A stretch of 64,000 nt of DNA from Spodoptera frugiperda (lineage: Eukaryota; Arthropoda; Insecta; Lepidoptera; Noctuidae): contig NC_064217.1 in the NCBI RefSeq assembly GCF_023101765.2, positions 10,699,788 through 10,763,787 on the forward strand, given 5' to 3'. Each line of letters begins with the position of its first letter. Position 1 is the stretch's first letter. Below are positions 20,500 to 32,200 of the stretch, piece by piece. Position numbers and translations under genes: made by a program. Under the pieces are notes generated by a model. It did no database searches. It worked only from the letters and a program-made list of their open reading frames with translations, and was not told the DNA's origin.

Positions 20500-21035
20500 C
20501 CTCTTCAGCCGGTGAGATAATCGCTCGCTTGCGGTGGGCGTGGTGATAACCGCCGCCACCTCCCAGTGCAGCTGATAACTTCAAAAGAGCCCCAATGTCA
20601 ACAGTGCTGGATACTGTGCAGCAGACCTCCGTGCCAGTACATTACTCGCCATAAATCCCATAATTCAAACATCGCGGGTACTGCGTGCGCAATGGTGGCG
20701 GCGTTATTTGTAGTGGTCATAGTCGGTGTGTAAACACGGCGCCTGTACACAAGCGGTATTCTCGCGCATGACCTTGGCCGGCGCGCATGCGCGGTGTCGC
20801 GGCCTGCCGACCCATCCAGCCACACATCGGCAGCTCTCGGCGCCACAGTCCGCGATAGCGCTCCGCGGCGGTAGCGTCTCTCACCGCGAGTGCGGAACAA
20901 CGCGGCCGCGTGATAACACAGAAAACCTCACCTAAATCAAATAAACACTATTCCTGTGTGTAGGGCGACGTTGACAATTGTTATTGTGTGTGTCGTGGCC
21001 CCGGCAGCGCGGAATCTACACAGTCGTAAGGTTAG
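20500..21035 (+). promoter_or_regulatory. CpG-rich island with NRF1/Ewg site, probable promoter
   Basis: This 0.5-kb stretch is markedly CpG-rich against an AT-rich background. It includes GCGCATGCGC (20783-20792), the palindromic NRF1/Erect-wing site found in housekeeping and neuronal promoters. It ends with a possible splice donor (AAG|gttagt at 21030/21031, or gtaagg just before). I infer a first noncoding exon on the plus strand, possibly of the PLC-beta gene whose leader exon is at 59835. It could instead serve an unseen RNA or a divergent gene. Confidence 0.5.
20783..20792. promoter_or_regulatory. NRF1/Erect-wing binding site
   Basis: Perfect GCGCATGCGC palindrome within the CpG island. 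Confidence 0.6.
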
Positions 21036-22109
21036 TATGGCGATAATCTTTTAAGCTGTCACGTTTCGACAATTCAATGCGCTGTTAATAGGTTCAATCC
21101 ATACCGGGTTTGTTTGTCTGTCTGTTTGTTGATGTATAGTTGCGATCGGACTGTGGATCGTTAGTTTTATTGCACAGTAGTAATGGTGTCTTTAAACGAG
21201 TGCCTCTCTGACTGATTTACATGTAAAAATTCCATCGAACTGAAGGATTTCTTTGTCTAAACAATTCTCTATTTAGTCTGCTGCTATTTAAGTGAAACAC
21301 GACTACAAGCATAAACAAAAACTGTTTTCAAGGAAATCAATTAGATACCTCGGTAGTTACAGTGATTGAAACAAAAGTTTGAGAAACTCGATGCGATCTG
21401 TCAAAATTTTGACAGTTGCTGACACAATACAGAATCAATAACGCGTTCGATTTTTAAAAATAAATATTTAAAACAACGCATCGATGCATACGTAAATACG
21501 CCACAGAGTAGATAATTGTACGAAGAAGTTTTCCATCTAATTTTAGAATTGATTGATTTGAACATTCCGACTGTTGAACAAATTCGTGATAGTAAACAGG
21601 TAACAATTGAATTGAATATTTTGTTGTATGAATGTAAATGCAACTGATATTTATGTTACAGTATGTTATTTAGGTATTTATACATTTAATTATACCATTG
21701 TTAACCTATATTATCCTTATCTTTGTAAAGCCGGCGGTTTGCGAGGAGGAGCAGTTTGTAAACCACCAATACAATGAAAATAAGAACAACATTAATTTAA
21801 TATGTTCACACTTTTTTTTTATAATCGCTTGAATTTTTTATTGACTACTTTCTTAAGATACTAAAGCATTTACGATAATATTATTATTATGGCTTCACAT
21901 ACTCCACTGACCCATATTACGTATAATTATTTCTATAGTATAGTTTTTCAACAATAAAATACATATAGGTAATAATAGCTATCTAAAGATAGTAACGACC
22001 TGTTGATGACAAAATGCAAACAGGTCTGCATAATAATACCTATCTATGCATATAAATACATAATATTATTATGTTTACCTACGTATTGTTTGCGTAATAT
22101 TTATTTAAA

Positions 22110-22285
22110 AGCATCTGCCAGCGGCTTTGCCGGCTTTCCCGTGGGATAAAAAGTATCTTATCACCCAAGTCGGCGAATAAACTGTCTGTAAACCAGACAT
22201 AAAAATCCGTTCAATAGTTTCAGCGTGATTGACGGACAAACATCCAAAACTTTCACATTTATAATATTTTTATAATAGTGTGATT
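22110..22285 (+). repeat. R6-type repeat
   Basis: gcatctgccagcggctttgc, then a degenerate body, then aaatccgttcaatagtttca and gtgattgacggacaaacatc with a cacatttataatattt end. This is a very common arrangement in moths; class uncertain. Confidence 0.6.
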
Positions 22286-22293
22286 GTGAGTAA

Positions 22294-22444
22294 AAACACA
22301 CAACACAACGTCACGCCTTTTATCCCAGAGGTGATAGGTAGAGGTGCGTAATACGGCACGTAATGATGCTATACAATGTACACCCACTTTTCACCATTTG
22401 TTTTATAAGTAGTAGGGGGCATCCTATTGCCATATACTGTGAGA
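22294..22444 (-). repeat. R4 SINE fragment
   Basis: acgtcacgccttttatccca, gctatacaatgtacaccca and ttgccatatactg blocks in reverse; the tRNA-like head is missing. Confidence 0.65.
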
Positions 22445-22954
22445 AAAAAAGTACCTCGTTTTATCATTAAATACTGCTAGCTAAGTTAGGCTGGCTCGTG
22501 GTCAGGTAGAGTAGTTGCAGTTGCCATTGCCGTGCGCTAACGGCAGATTAGAATACATTTTGACACATCTCCTACTCTTACTGCGAACGTGGTAAGAGCC
22601 TAGCGGCATCGTTCTCTGATAAGCCTTTAATTTTTTTATTTTTTTATAATAAGACCTCCAAACTGTAACCACTCACACATGGAGATCATGCCGAATGTCT
22701 CTTATATACATACTTATACATGAAACTCGTAGTATGTAGGTAAGAAGAACAAGGGGTTTAGGATACAATTCCTTGATCAGCGAAAGTATTATAGAGGTTT
22801 TACAAGATCGGAGATCATCGTGAGGTCCCCAACACCAAGAGTGTCTCCTGCGGTGGCTGAAGCGTAAGGCGAAGCGAGAACCGTTGCCTCGAGCGCTCCA
22901 CTTTCTTTAACTAGCATGACTGCTTCGCAAAATTCGAGTTCAACGTCTCAAAGT

Positions 22955-23087
22955 GTGCTTGGTTTATGGCAATAAACTTAACTCTAATGATATAGGACTC
23001 ACAAATGATGAAAAGTGTTCTATATCCAAGGTATATGTGCACCTCTGCTTACCCCTTAGGCAGAAAAAGACGCGAATGTCATGTAGG
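22955..23087 (+). repeat. R4 SINE fragment
   Basis: gtttatggcaataaactta, actcacaaatgatgaaaagt and gcacctctgcttacccctta correspond to the R4 body in sense orientation. Confidence 0.6.
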
Positions 23088-23507
23088 TACCTAATACCTA
23101 CTTATACTTAGTTGCTAAGGGACATATTAATTCTAACAAAGCTATTATGCATTGAAAACTGACTTAATTAAACCGGTTGTCACTCATGTGATACTCCATG
23201 ATAGGGTTTACCATAGTACCTTGGATCCTTAGAGACATAGGAACCAATCCCAAAAGGTCTATAGACAAAAGGACAAGTGGTTAAAATACACATATAGGTC
23301 GGGTTAGTGATGAACTATTGCAGATAAGCAATAAAGGTTGATTTTTTAATTTAGAGAAGTAATTGGATTAGGATTTGTTGCATTCTAAGTTTCAAGATTC
23401 ATGAGCAGCAATACACGACGAGGTGTTTGTCGTCTCCTGTTTGTCGTCAAACAGTTGCGTGAGGAAGCCGATAACATAATAATTAATATAGTATGTCTCA
23501 CAAAAGT

Positions 23508-23612
23508 CATACAAAAAGAATTATTCAAATCGGACTTTAGATCCGGATATTAACATCTTCAAAGAAACATAATGCCTTCAGCTTTATAATATAGTATAGA
23601 TTTACAGTTACG
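23508..23612 (+). repeat. R5 fragment
   Basis: Right-hand part of R5: gaattattcaaatcggactt to gccttcagctttataatata. Confidence 0.55.
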
Positions 23613-23904
23613 AAAAGAAATCGAACCGTAATATGGTACCTGACAAAAGTTACCAGCTTCCATCTACCAGCTGCAATTGCAAGAGATTAATTACGAAAGT
23701 TCCCAATCAAGAAGTTTCAATTCGTTCAGAAACTCTCGACGTAAGTGCCTACCTTTCGTTCCTCTAGTAACCTTTGCTAATTAAACTTTATCTTTTGTTA
23801 AATGAACAAATACTTCAGGAGCTGACGAAGGAGGTTGGATTAAGGAAAATTGGGGCTGAGAAAACTTGATATTTTGCTGTTCTTGAAAAACTGCTTTTCA
23901 ACCT

Positions 23905-24015
23905 AAATTATGAAACAATGTGACCGTTTCCACCTATACTAAGCTATGTAGCTGTGCGAGAAAGATGCGCAACTAGTGTATGCAATGTATCGATAGTCGG
24001 GTACCCACCAAAACT
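23905..24015 (+). repeat. R7 MITE fragment
   Basis: atgtgaccgtttccacctat, actaagctatgtagctgtgc and gtatgcaatgtatcgatagt match the interior of the R7 copies at 56842-57105 and 63627-63860. Confidence 0.65.
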
Positions 24016-24377
24016 GTTTAGGATACAGTTAAATTGATATTATATAGAACAAGGCTATACATTTTTAAACTGACATGGTCACTAACACTAACATTAGAAC
24101 TTAAGATATTTACGACGAAATATCGGAAACTCATAGACATTAATAAACATTGTAAATACTAATGTTAGAACAAGACTGTTTCACACACACCAGTTTTACC
24201 GTCAAAAAACAGACGTAACATAACTAACCTAACATATACAATTAGGATAAACTGAACAAAAAAATAAGGGTTGCGCTCTCAAATAGGTACCAACAGTTAC
24301 CTCACAGTGGCTGGTTAGTGGTTCTGCATTCATCCTGGTAGATTACCAGGGTCCAACCCCTATTTACATATTACACC

Positions 24378-24527
24378 GGAGCTGCGGACTACCTAGCGGG
24401 TTTATGGGGGCTTCGGTTTCAAAAGCAGGAATAGAAACTGGAGGTTTTTAGTCAGTAAGAGTCTGACATTCCCCACTCGCCTCCTCTAGGGCGAGAGAAG
24501 TTATTGGATGATTTTCCCCCCTTTAAA
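24378..24527 (+). repeat. R1 retroposon copy
   Basis: Full-length pattern from ggagctgcggactacctagc to attttccccccttt with a short A-run. Confidence 0.75.
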
Positions 24528-25344
24528 ATAAACCTGTTTACAACATTAAAACAATAACATTACCATCTACTTTTTCAGGTAATACATTTTTAACCAGGTG
24601 TCTGGTTGAACGTCAGTATTTTTAAAACATTACCTATACCTACATATTACTTCCAAGTATAATCTTTTTCTGGTAAAAATCATGAAACCAGTTGTTTATT
24701 GTTTTCCTCGAGATAAAAATACGTACTATACGGCAAGCTGTCTGCGTGTCGGTTTGTGCGGAATATTTTATATGGCTGTTAGCCTGATTGTCGAATTTCA
24801 GTCGTATTTTGTTGCATTTTAAAGTCGGATATTGTTTAAAAGGTACGGCGATGGTCAATAATAACCAAAATGCCGAAAAGTTCGGTTGTCGTTTGTCGCA
24901 AACGCGACTGCAAGGGTAAAGTTACTTGAGTTTGAATCCCGAGTCGACCAAAGTAGTAACATTTTAAAAATTTTCGGGCGCATCCAGTTATTATAAAAAA
25001 AAACACACACACACACAAAATAATCAATGACACGGAAATATGTGGACGGTGGACACTAAAATAGAATAAACAGAATGCGTATTACAAATATTGTTAAGAG
25101 ATAGCGTAGTGATAAGGCAGCGATAAGAACATTACTCATAAGTAGGTATCTACCACTGTGTCCATTCACTGTTTCGAGTTTAAAAATTGGTAGATAATTC
25201 GTTGGTTAAAATACTTGATAACACACATCGTTAGAGAAACTGAATATGAAGTGTTAAGTTAAACCCTAACCTCACTCATAATAGGGTATATGACTATTTT
25301 TTATTTTATAATGTCCGTCTTGAAGATTCTTTGAATGATGACAC

Positions 25345-25625
25345 GTATTTTTATTTTTTTTTTACAGATATTCTTATAATTATGTATATTGATTTGAATA
25401 TCGTGTGACGACACTTCTAGGTACGTTTTATACGCAGAAATTACTTTATAGGTAGTATTTACTCCTACTCCTAAATCTTGATTTTGTTTTATCTAATTAT
25501 TGTTTTTTATTATAATATGGCAAACAAAAAAAACCAGTCTAATATTTTTTCATTACCTAACTGACGGACTAATTAGATTTATAATTTTCATAGCCCATCA
25601 TCATCCCTATTAGACTATAAAATAG
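25345..25625. repeat. R10 dispersed repeat, copy 1
   Basis: Ordered blocks shared with 59430-59695: cgtattttt, ttatattgattt-like, gtgacgacactt, cattttatacg-cagaaat, then tctaatattttttcattacctaact, gattttaat-like, attttcata-ccc and ccctatt. No open frame; unclassified. Confidence 0.6.
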
Positions 25626-26605
25626 ATACGGTTATATTATATGTTAAATATATTATTTTTTCCAACAACCGAGTCAGTCTCCAACAGTCATACTGACAGC
25701 TTGCGCTGTGACATGTGCGAAGTCCCAGTCACCGTCAATCATCAATCAATCAAATATCTCCCGTTTCTGGTGACTGACTGATAAACTGACTGACAACAGC
25801 AAAAACTACTGACGTAAAAGACTGACATTTTGCACGTAATGTACCTTGAAACTGACGGGAAAAGTTATCTAGAATTTTTTTGGGAATGAGGGAACATTTT
25901 ACTGCCTTTTATTTATTAAAAGGTAAAAAAAATAACACAAAATTTAAATTACGCAGCACCAGAGGAGACATAGTTTCGTTGCTAGGCTTTATAAAAGAAA
26001 TACGCTGTTATCTTGAAGATTTGGAGGTATACGACCTCCGGTTTGGAGATTCGGAAATACTGCCGACGTCAGCTCATTCCACAGTTCTGCTGTGCGAGGC
26101 AGACAGTTTCAAGTGCATATCTAAATATTTGCTGCAGTATTGGAATCAAACCAGTAGACAAGTCAAAAACGGCATTATTTTCACCTACTTGTAAAATTGT
26201 ATCTCAATACGAGGGTTATACAAATTGACCGGCCTTCACGACTTAGTGCCAATTGCTATTCTCTCTTGCATCGTTTGTCGATTGTCCAATGAATAGAACC
26301 CTATTGTTGTAGATATTTTGTTTCCCAAATTCTCAGTAATGGTAGACTTCGAGGCTCCTGCTTTGGAAGCTTAGCCTAAAAACCTATCTCTGTGACTATA
26401 CTTGTTTGATCCAAATAAGTATTTTTGGTTGTACACTATACGTACTACTGCCAAGAAAGAGATACCGGGTTGATTTTGAGGGTGTACCAATTGGATTTTC
26501 TATTTTTGAAAATGTTCAGCTGGTAATAGTGTCCGATTAAAGGCAATAGCATTGTCCCTTATTCACATAACTATTAAAATATGTAGTGAAATTCTTAACT
26601 CTTGA

Positions 26606-26800
26606 TTTTTATGGTATAAGACGGTAAACGAACTGACGGATCATCTGATGGTAAGCAATCGCGTGCGGTTGTGCATTTGCAAACAAGTACATTGCCGGTT
26701 TTTGGGGCAATTGTGGCTCTGGTAACCTAACGCATACAACGGAACAACGCAAGCGTTGTTTCACGTCGGTTTTCTGTGAAGCCGTGGTCTTATTCCGGAT
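26606..26800 (-). repeat. R2 repeat with internal decay
   Basis: tttttatggtataag, cggatcatctgatggtaagc, acaacgcaagcgttgtttca and cgtcggttttctgtgaagcc blocks in order. Confidence 0.65.
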
Positions 26801-27092
26801 TATTTATTACGGTAGAATTTAAATGTTGGTTGAATTTTTAGTTTGTTTTCACAATACGTAAACATAAGGTGTAAGGTCAGTGTCTGATATCAATCAATTA
26901 ACAACTCTAAGATTAGCTCTGTTAGTCTGAAAATTGCAAATAAATAATGTGGAGAAGCTAGTTATTTTGAATGTTAAACATCCTGTGTACTCTCTCAGAC
27001 ATTATAAATACAGTAAGTACTGTTTTCTTTAAACCATCTTAAGAATATTATAAGAATCTATAGCCCAGTAGTTTTAAAGTATGAGAGAGGTA

Positions 27093-27320
27093 TGCTTCGG
27101 CACGAATGGCGGACCATTCGTGCCGAAGCAGTGTAATACCACTCAATTACCCCCTTTGCCAGTCTTCCCAATCTCCAATTCCCCAACAATACTTTAATTC
27201 CTAACCCCCAAAAAACTGGCAATTTGCTTGTAACACCACTGGTGTTTCGGGTGTCCAAGGGCGGCGGCGATTGCTTACCATCAGATCCGTCTGCTCGTTT
27301 ACTGGCTAATAATAAAAAAG
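27093..27320 (+). repeat. R2 repeat with foldback head
   Basis: TGCTTCGGCACGAATGG (27093-27109) is followed four bases later by its perfect 17-bp reverse complement (27114-27130). The R2 body follows: ttcccaatctccaattcccc, gtgtttcgggtgtccaaggg, cgattgcttaccatcagatc and an A-rich end. Confidence 0.7.
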
Positions 27321-27699
27321 GTTTGTGTAAAGCTATAGATGATGATGAATCAGGGAAACCAATAACAGATTAATTTACCCAAATGTAAATAAATACATCA
27401 TGCCTGAATTGAGTTCTTCTTGACATTTTTAAGAGAATAATTTCTCGATAATCTTAGCGGAGTTTTACAATAATAAAAATGTCAAATCACAAGGTCGTAC
27501 GTGTTTCCGAGTATTTGAAGCCACTTGACTTTAATAAAATGACAATATGGATGGCGTCTGCGGTCTCGTAACGTGATTATGTAAGTCATAAAGATGCAGA
27601 CTTTTTGTGGTTAATAATGACACGCTCTTCTTTTGTTTTTTTTTTTTTTTTATTTTTTGAAGTGATTAATTTTGTGTGTGTTTTAAATCTCTTTAGAAA

Positions 27700-27990
27700 T
27701 AAATAGTGGTTGCGATTGGCCACTCAACCAATGAGGGTAAGACTACCCAGTAAGAATAAAACTAGTCAGCTTTGAGCTTCTTGGGTTCGATTCCTCGGCC
27801 CTGTAAAGATTGTAAAGGATTTTTTAGAATTTCGATTTTTTTTCAGTATTAGCACGAAGCCTGGTGTTGGACCCATAACATAATTAAAGAAAAATGGGTG
27901 TAACTTTGGAACGAGGAGATAGCTTCACTGACTGACGAACAATTAAACGTGACGTTTGAAAAGTGGCTAATTTAGCATTCATGGAAGTAA
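27700..27990 (+). repeat. Possible tRNA-derived SINE, unassigned family
   Basis: GGGTTCGATTCCTCGGCC (27783-27800) is a good B box, followed about 140 bases later by ttcactgactgacgaacaat and gtgacgtttgaaaagtggct. Related blocks occur at 5338-5400 (no B box) and about 50440. Ends are not defined. Confidence 0.4.
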
Positions 27991-28355
27991 ATGCTTTAAC
28001 TTTTTTGTGCCTGCATCTTTAGCTACCCCATTGGTGATTTAAAGGCCAAGTGATTGTTATTTACATTAGGATATGTTTGTGTTACCTGTCACCGTCCAGG
28101 TTTTTCCACTAATCTCCTCACAGAAAGATGTACATCATCCTAAAATGCGCTCTGAAAGCTAAATCAAAATATTCGCAAACACAAACAGCACAACACAACA
28201 TCAGACATCAAATAGCAATGCCTAGATAGACAGTGCATCAAACAACATCTAACAATAAGAATCCAGACATCTAGTGAATGATAGAAGACTTGAAATAAAT
28301 AAACAAATGTAAAGTGCTCATCACATGAAGTAGACGCTAGATTGACGATGAAAAT

Positions 28356-28631
28356 CACGCTTCGGCATGAATGGGCCGGCTCGACCGGAGTGATACCACG
28401 GCCTCACTGAAAACCGACGTGAAACAACGCTTCCGTTGTGTTTCGTTGTGTGAGTGAGATTACTGGAGGTCCAATTCCTCCTTTCCCAATCTTCCCAATC
28501 TCCGATTCCCGAACAACGACCCTTAAATTCCTAACCCCAAAAACACCGGCAACACACTTGTAACCGGGCGGCGGCAATTGCATACCATCAGGTGATACGT
28601 CTGCTCGATTACGTGTTTCATAAAAAAAAAG
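28356..28631 (+). repeat. R2 repeat, full length with poly(A)
   Basis: From cacgcttcggcatgaatggg through ggctcgaccggagtgatacc, ccgacgtgaaacaacgcttc, ttcccgaacaacgaccctta and attgcataccatcaggtgat to cataaaaaaaaa. This is the best reference copy of R2 in the window. Confidence 0.8.
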
Positions 28632-28797
28632 AAAAATCTGCGTTGAAGTCTTAACTGGTTATTTGGAATTTGTTAACATTTTGACTATGCTATGCAGTTG
28701 CATTAGTAGGTCGGATTATTGGGTACCTATTTGCATAATCTATTCTTTAGACATTAAAAGTTGCAGAAAGGTTTTAATTTAAGACACATGAGAGAAC

Positions 28798-28940
28798 CAA
28801 ATCCCGAAACAACTTTCAAATTCCTAAACTCAAAAGCCGGCAACAAACTTGTATCGTCTCTTGTGTTTCGGGTGTCGATGGGCGGCGCTGAATACTCACA
28901 TCATCAGCTGATCCGCCGGATCGTTTACCGGGCTGTCTCA
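28798..28940 (+). repeat. R2 fragment (3' half)
   Basis: tcctaaactcaaaagccggc, tgtgtttcgggtgtcgatgg and gatccgccggatcgtttacc. No poly(A) left. Confidence 0.55.
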
Positions 28941-29962
28941 TGCATTGCCATATACTGGACACGATTGCATTGCCCGACTATAAAATATAAACCTAATATA
29001 TAAAATTGAATATAAATTAATATCAAATTACATAATAACGATGACGTCCAGCAGGGCATGTGACCCGTGAGGTCTATCATAAATATATAAACTAAATGTG
29101 TACTGACCCACGGAGTGAAACCAACGCACCGTGGCTGGGGCTGCTTGGGGGCTGGTATTATTTATAGGGGCCGGTGTTACACGCTTGTAAGGACATGTCG
29201 ACAGGGACCCATGTAGGTAAGCCTTTGGTAGATACGTTAGATGTGTCTTTTGTAGATGTATAGGGTTGTTTATAAACGTAATTTGCGATTAAATCAGGTA
29301 TGTTCATCTAGATTTCATTGGTATATTTTCAAAAAATCACCGATAACAATAACTCGGCTCAGAAATCAAATTTGAGACGAAGCCATCAACATAGTAAGTT
29401 ACCTCTTGCTACGAAATACTGAACGAGGTATTCTATCTCACTATTCAATAATTATCTCAACTAACACAAGGTACGTAAAATACCAAAAATAACCATCAAA
29501 AGACCAAAATCCTAATCCCCCTTTAACTAATACGAACCACTTCCCAAAAAACGAGCCCGAGAGAAGAGACCCAGACCATATTTTAAAACATCCACTTTAC
29601 CAAATCCACTTACATCCCTAAATCGTAAGATAGAAATCGTTCCTTTGAGTGATTTGCGCGTTTCAACCAGTCAACATGCTCGGCAGTTATTCCCAGCTTA
29701 ATCTCAGCCCTCAGAGGGATTAGGGAGTGACGTACTTACACAGATATGGTCACTGTACACACATATTTAAGGTAAACGGCACAATCTTGTGGGCAGATAG
29801 GCTTAGGTTCAGCAAACAATGCCAGCCTCGGCGAATAAATCGGTTAGCATGGTCGTTCTATTTTAATACGAGTATATGGTGTATTTTCGTCTTTTGCTTT
29901 AGCTGCTTCATTGGTAATGAATCCTTGCGAACCTGTAATAGATGATCAATGAGATTTATTTA

Positions 29963-30190
29963 ATTTAGACCACAATGCTTCTGGAGGTTTAAGAAAGCCA
30001 CTCCTTATGCATTCGGGTTTGAAACCTGCCAACGGCAAGTACAAATGTGTTTTTCCGAGTTATTGGTACTTTCTAAGATTATTTAAGGAAGGAAAGCTGG
30101 TGAAGGAAAGCATGGTGACAAAAGCTTGGCTTATAATTTCTGAAATCGCCAACCCGCAATGATCAAGCGTGTTGATACGTAAAATTCCGT
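29963..30190 (+). repeat. R11 SINE-like repeat, copy 1
   Basis: ttcgggtttgaaacctgcca-acggcaagt (B-box-like), tttttccgagttattggtac and ttatttaaggaag-type blocks match the inverted copy at 35852-36098. tRNA relationship is inferred. Confidence 0.5.
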
Positions 30191-30542
30191 CTCAGAAGCT
30201 CAAATCGATATTTTCTCAAACCCGAAACCAGTTACCTTAGTTCTAGAAACTCTAAAAACCTCAAGGCGCTCCTGAATATAATTACATCGCAAAATAAACC
30301 GCGGATAAGTAAAGGAAATGAGAATAATTATGAAGATGTTACATTTTGTTTCGTTTCACAAAGAAGCCACGGACTCAAAGACAATGGAAATAATATAAAG
30401 TAAAAAGATCAAACAATGAGAGTAAATGAAAACATTTATTGTAATGTTTTAATGTTTATTATTGTTTGTTTGTGCGGTTTTAAACTTTCTAATTAAATAT
30501 GTATCGTTTAAAGAGAATTACACTTTATTTAAGTCGCTGTAC

Positions 30543-30738
30543 GGTTGGCGCGGCGGCTGGGCAACTGGCTGCCGTGCAACGTGTCAAGGGTACAATTTCT
30601 GTACGGAACAACCCTTTGTGTAAACTACAAATTGTTGTTCTGGTTCTGGGTGTCATGTGTATGTGAAATTGATGTTTGTAAACGCACCTACGACATAGAA
30701 GAAAAACCTAGTGTGGGACAACGTTTCCTAAAAAAAAT
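30543..30738 (+). mobile_element. R3 tRNA-derived SINE, near full length
   Basis: ggttggcgcggcggctgggc is the A-box region; the B-box region is mutated (aagggtacaatttctgta). The body and the gtgggacaacgtttcctaaa end are intact in order. Confidence 0.75.
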
Positions 30739-30787
30739 CAGTTATGTCAGGTCAGTCAAGTCATCTTCTAATTTGGTAGTTAGAAGG

Positions 30788-30939
30788 CTTTTTTGGAGCA
30801 GGGAAATTCATCCATTGACTTCTCTCCCGTACTAATTGAGGCGAAAGAGAGTGTCAGACTCTTAATTATTAAAACCACTCTGTTCCAACTCCTGCTTTGA
30901 GCCAGAACCTCGGTGACTCCTTAGGATGTCTGCAGCTCC
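30788..30939 (-). repeat. R1 retroposon copy
   Basis: ttttttggagcagggaaatt through gtcagactcttaattatta to tgcagctccg; diverged. Confidence 0.65.
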
Positions 30940-31451
30940 GGATTGGGTAGCTATCGGGGGCGAGCTATCCTTGCTCGCCGTCCGCCTAGTTAGATGACTG
31001 GAGAGCTTAGTAGACTAACCTAGCTACTTTTTTTCTTTCACACGGAAGCGATGCCGCGAGCGGAAAGCTTGTGTAAGTTATAACATTTATAATATTATCA
31101 TACTTTTTAGAAATACAAAATTTCTCGGACGTTTGTTTACAAGAGTTACGTTTGATTCCTGCGTACGTCAGATACAGTAATAAAAATATTTTATTGACGT
31201 AGTATTATGTTTGCTGACGCAAGAGTTATCATCTGTGTAACGTTGCGCTTCTTGTTGGATAAGGGGTAAGCTGGAGCGTAGGGTATTGTGGTCTTTTCGA
31301 CATAAAGACCTGTGACTCCTCTGGTGTTACGGATCGCTTACCATAAGCTATAACGCGTTACTCGTTCGCCCCGTATTCCATAAAAAGTGTGTACTTAGCA
31401 ATTTAGTATCTATAGATAGAGTATAGATGTTCTCTTCTGATCTTACTATTA

Positions 31452-31615
31452 TTATAATTGTTACTTCATTATGTCAAACTGGCTGAAGGGATCGTGTTGA
31501 AATTTGGAACAAGGGAGGCCTATGGTCTGGAATAACACATAGGTAGGCTACGTTTTTCCCCACGCGAACGTGGGCGAAGCCGCTCGCAGAAGCTAGTAAG
31601 GATAATATAAATGTT
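31452..31615 (-). repeat. R6-type repeat
   Basis: Reverse orientation: ttgaaatttggaacaaggga, tctggaataacacataggta and cacgcgaacgtgggcgaagc ending in cagaagctagta. Confidence 0.55.
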
Positions 31616-32006
31616 AGTTTCTGCTTATGACCTCCATAAAAATGTTTGCGTAATAGTATCAATGTGATGATGTTATCTGCATTAGGGAAAAAAATTAGGT
31701 AGCTAAAAGATATTTCCTTGAACATAATATTAAAAAAAAAACTTGTAAACCACGAATCCGGGTTTTATTTTTAAGAACCTCCATTCACATTTTTATTTTT
31801 AAGAACTAGATAGAAATTTTTAGGTAATCCCGATGTAACCAAAAACTAACTACCTTTAATCAGGCAAATAGGACCTACGGTTTCTACCTAGCCTCAAAAA
31901 GACTAGCTTCGATTTCAGTCTACCTAGATAATTGGCTTGGCCTAATTAGCCGTAGTGCGTTATGTAACCCCATGTTTTTATACAGAAAGAAAACCACAGT
32001 AAATGT

Positions 32007-32200
32007 AACTGGAATACCTTTTTTTTTTTTTTTTTTTTTTTGGGGGGGAAAATCATCCAATGACTTTTCTCGCCTTGGGTGAGGCGAGAGGGAGTGTCAG
32101 ACTCTTACTGACTAAAAACCACCCCGTTCCTTCTCCTGCTTTTCGAGCCGGAGCCCCGGTAAACCCGCTAGGTAGTCCGCAGCTCCGGAACTGGAATACC
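32007..32200 (-). mobile_element. R1 retroposon with poly(A) tail and 12-bp target-site duplication
   Basis: AACTGGAATACC occurs at 32007-32018 and again at 32189-32200, flanking an R1 element on the minus strand (32019-32188). The element begins CCGGAGCTGCGG on its own strand and ends in a run of about 20 A. TSD plus poly(A) shows target-primed retroposition. It contains no open frame and no convincing A/B boxes, only a GGCTCGAAAAG segment reminiscent of a B box. Confidence 0.88.

Noticed and set aside
20598..20935. Open frames of 100 (-) and 69 (+) codons in the CpG island
   Set aside because: High GC removes stop codons by chance; peptides are Arg-rich and unlike any known protein.
25880..26194. 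104-codon open frame (+)
   Set aside because: No domain, no codon bias, no splice context. The stretch around agctcattccacagttctgc resembles 3' parts of old insect LINEs, but not enough to call.
29040..29200. GC-richer block with tattatttataggggccggtg as a promoter
   Set aside because: TATA-like sequence alone, with no initiator, no exon downstream and no conserved partner visible.
30545..30835. 96-codon open frame (+)
   Set aside because: It reads through an R3 SINE into an R1 copy.
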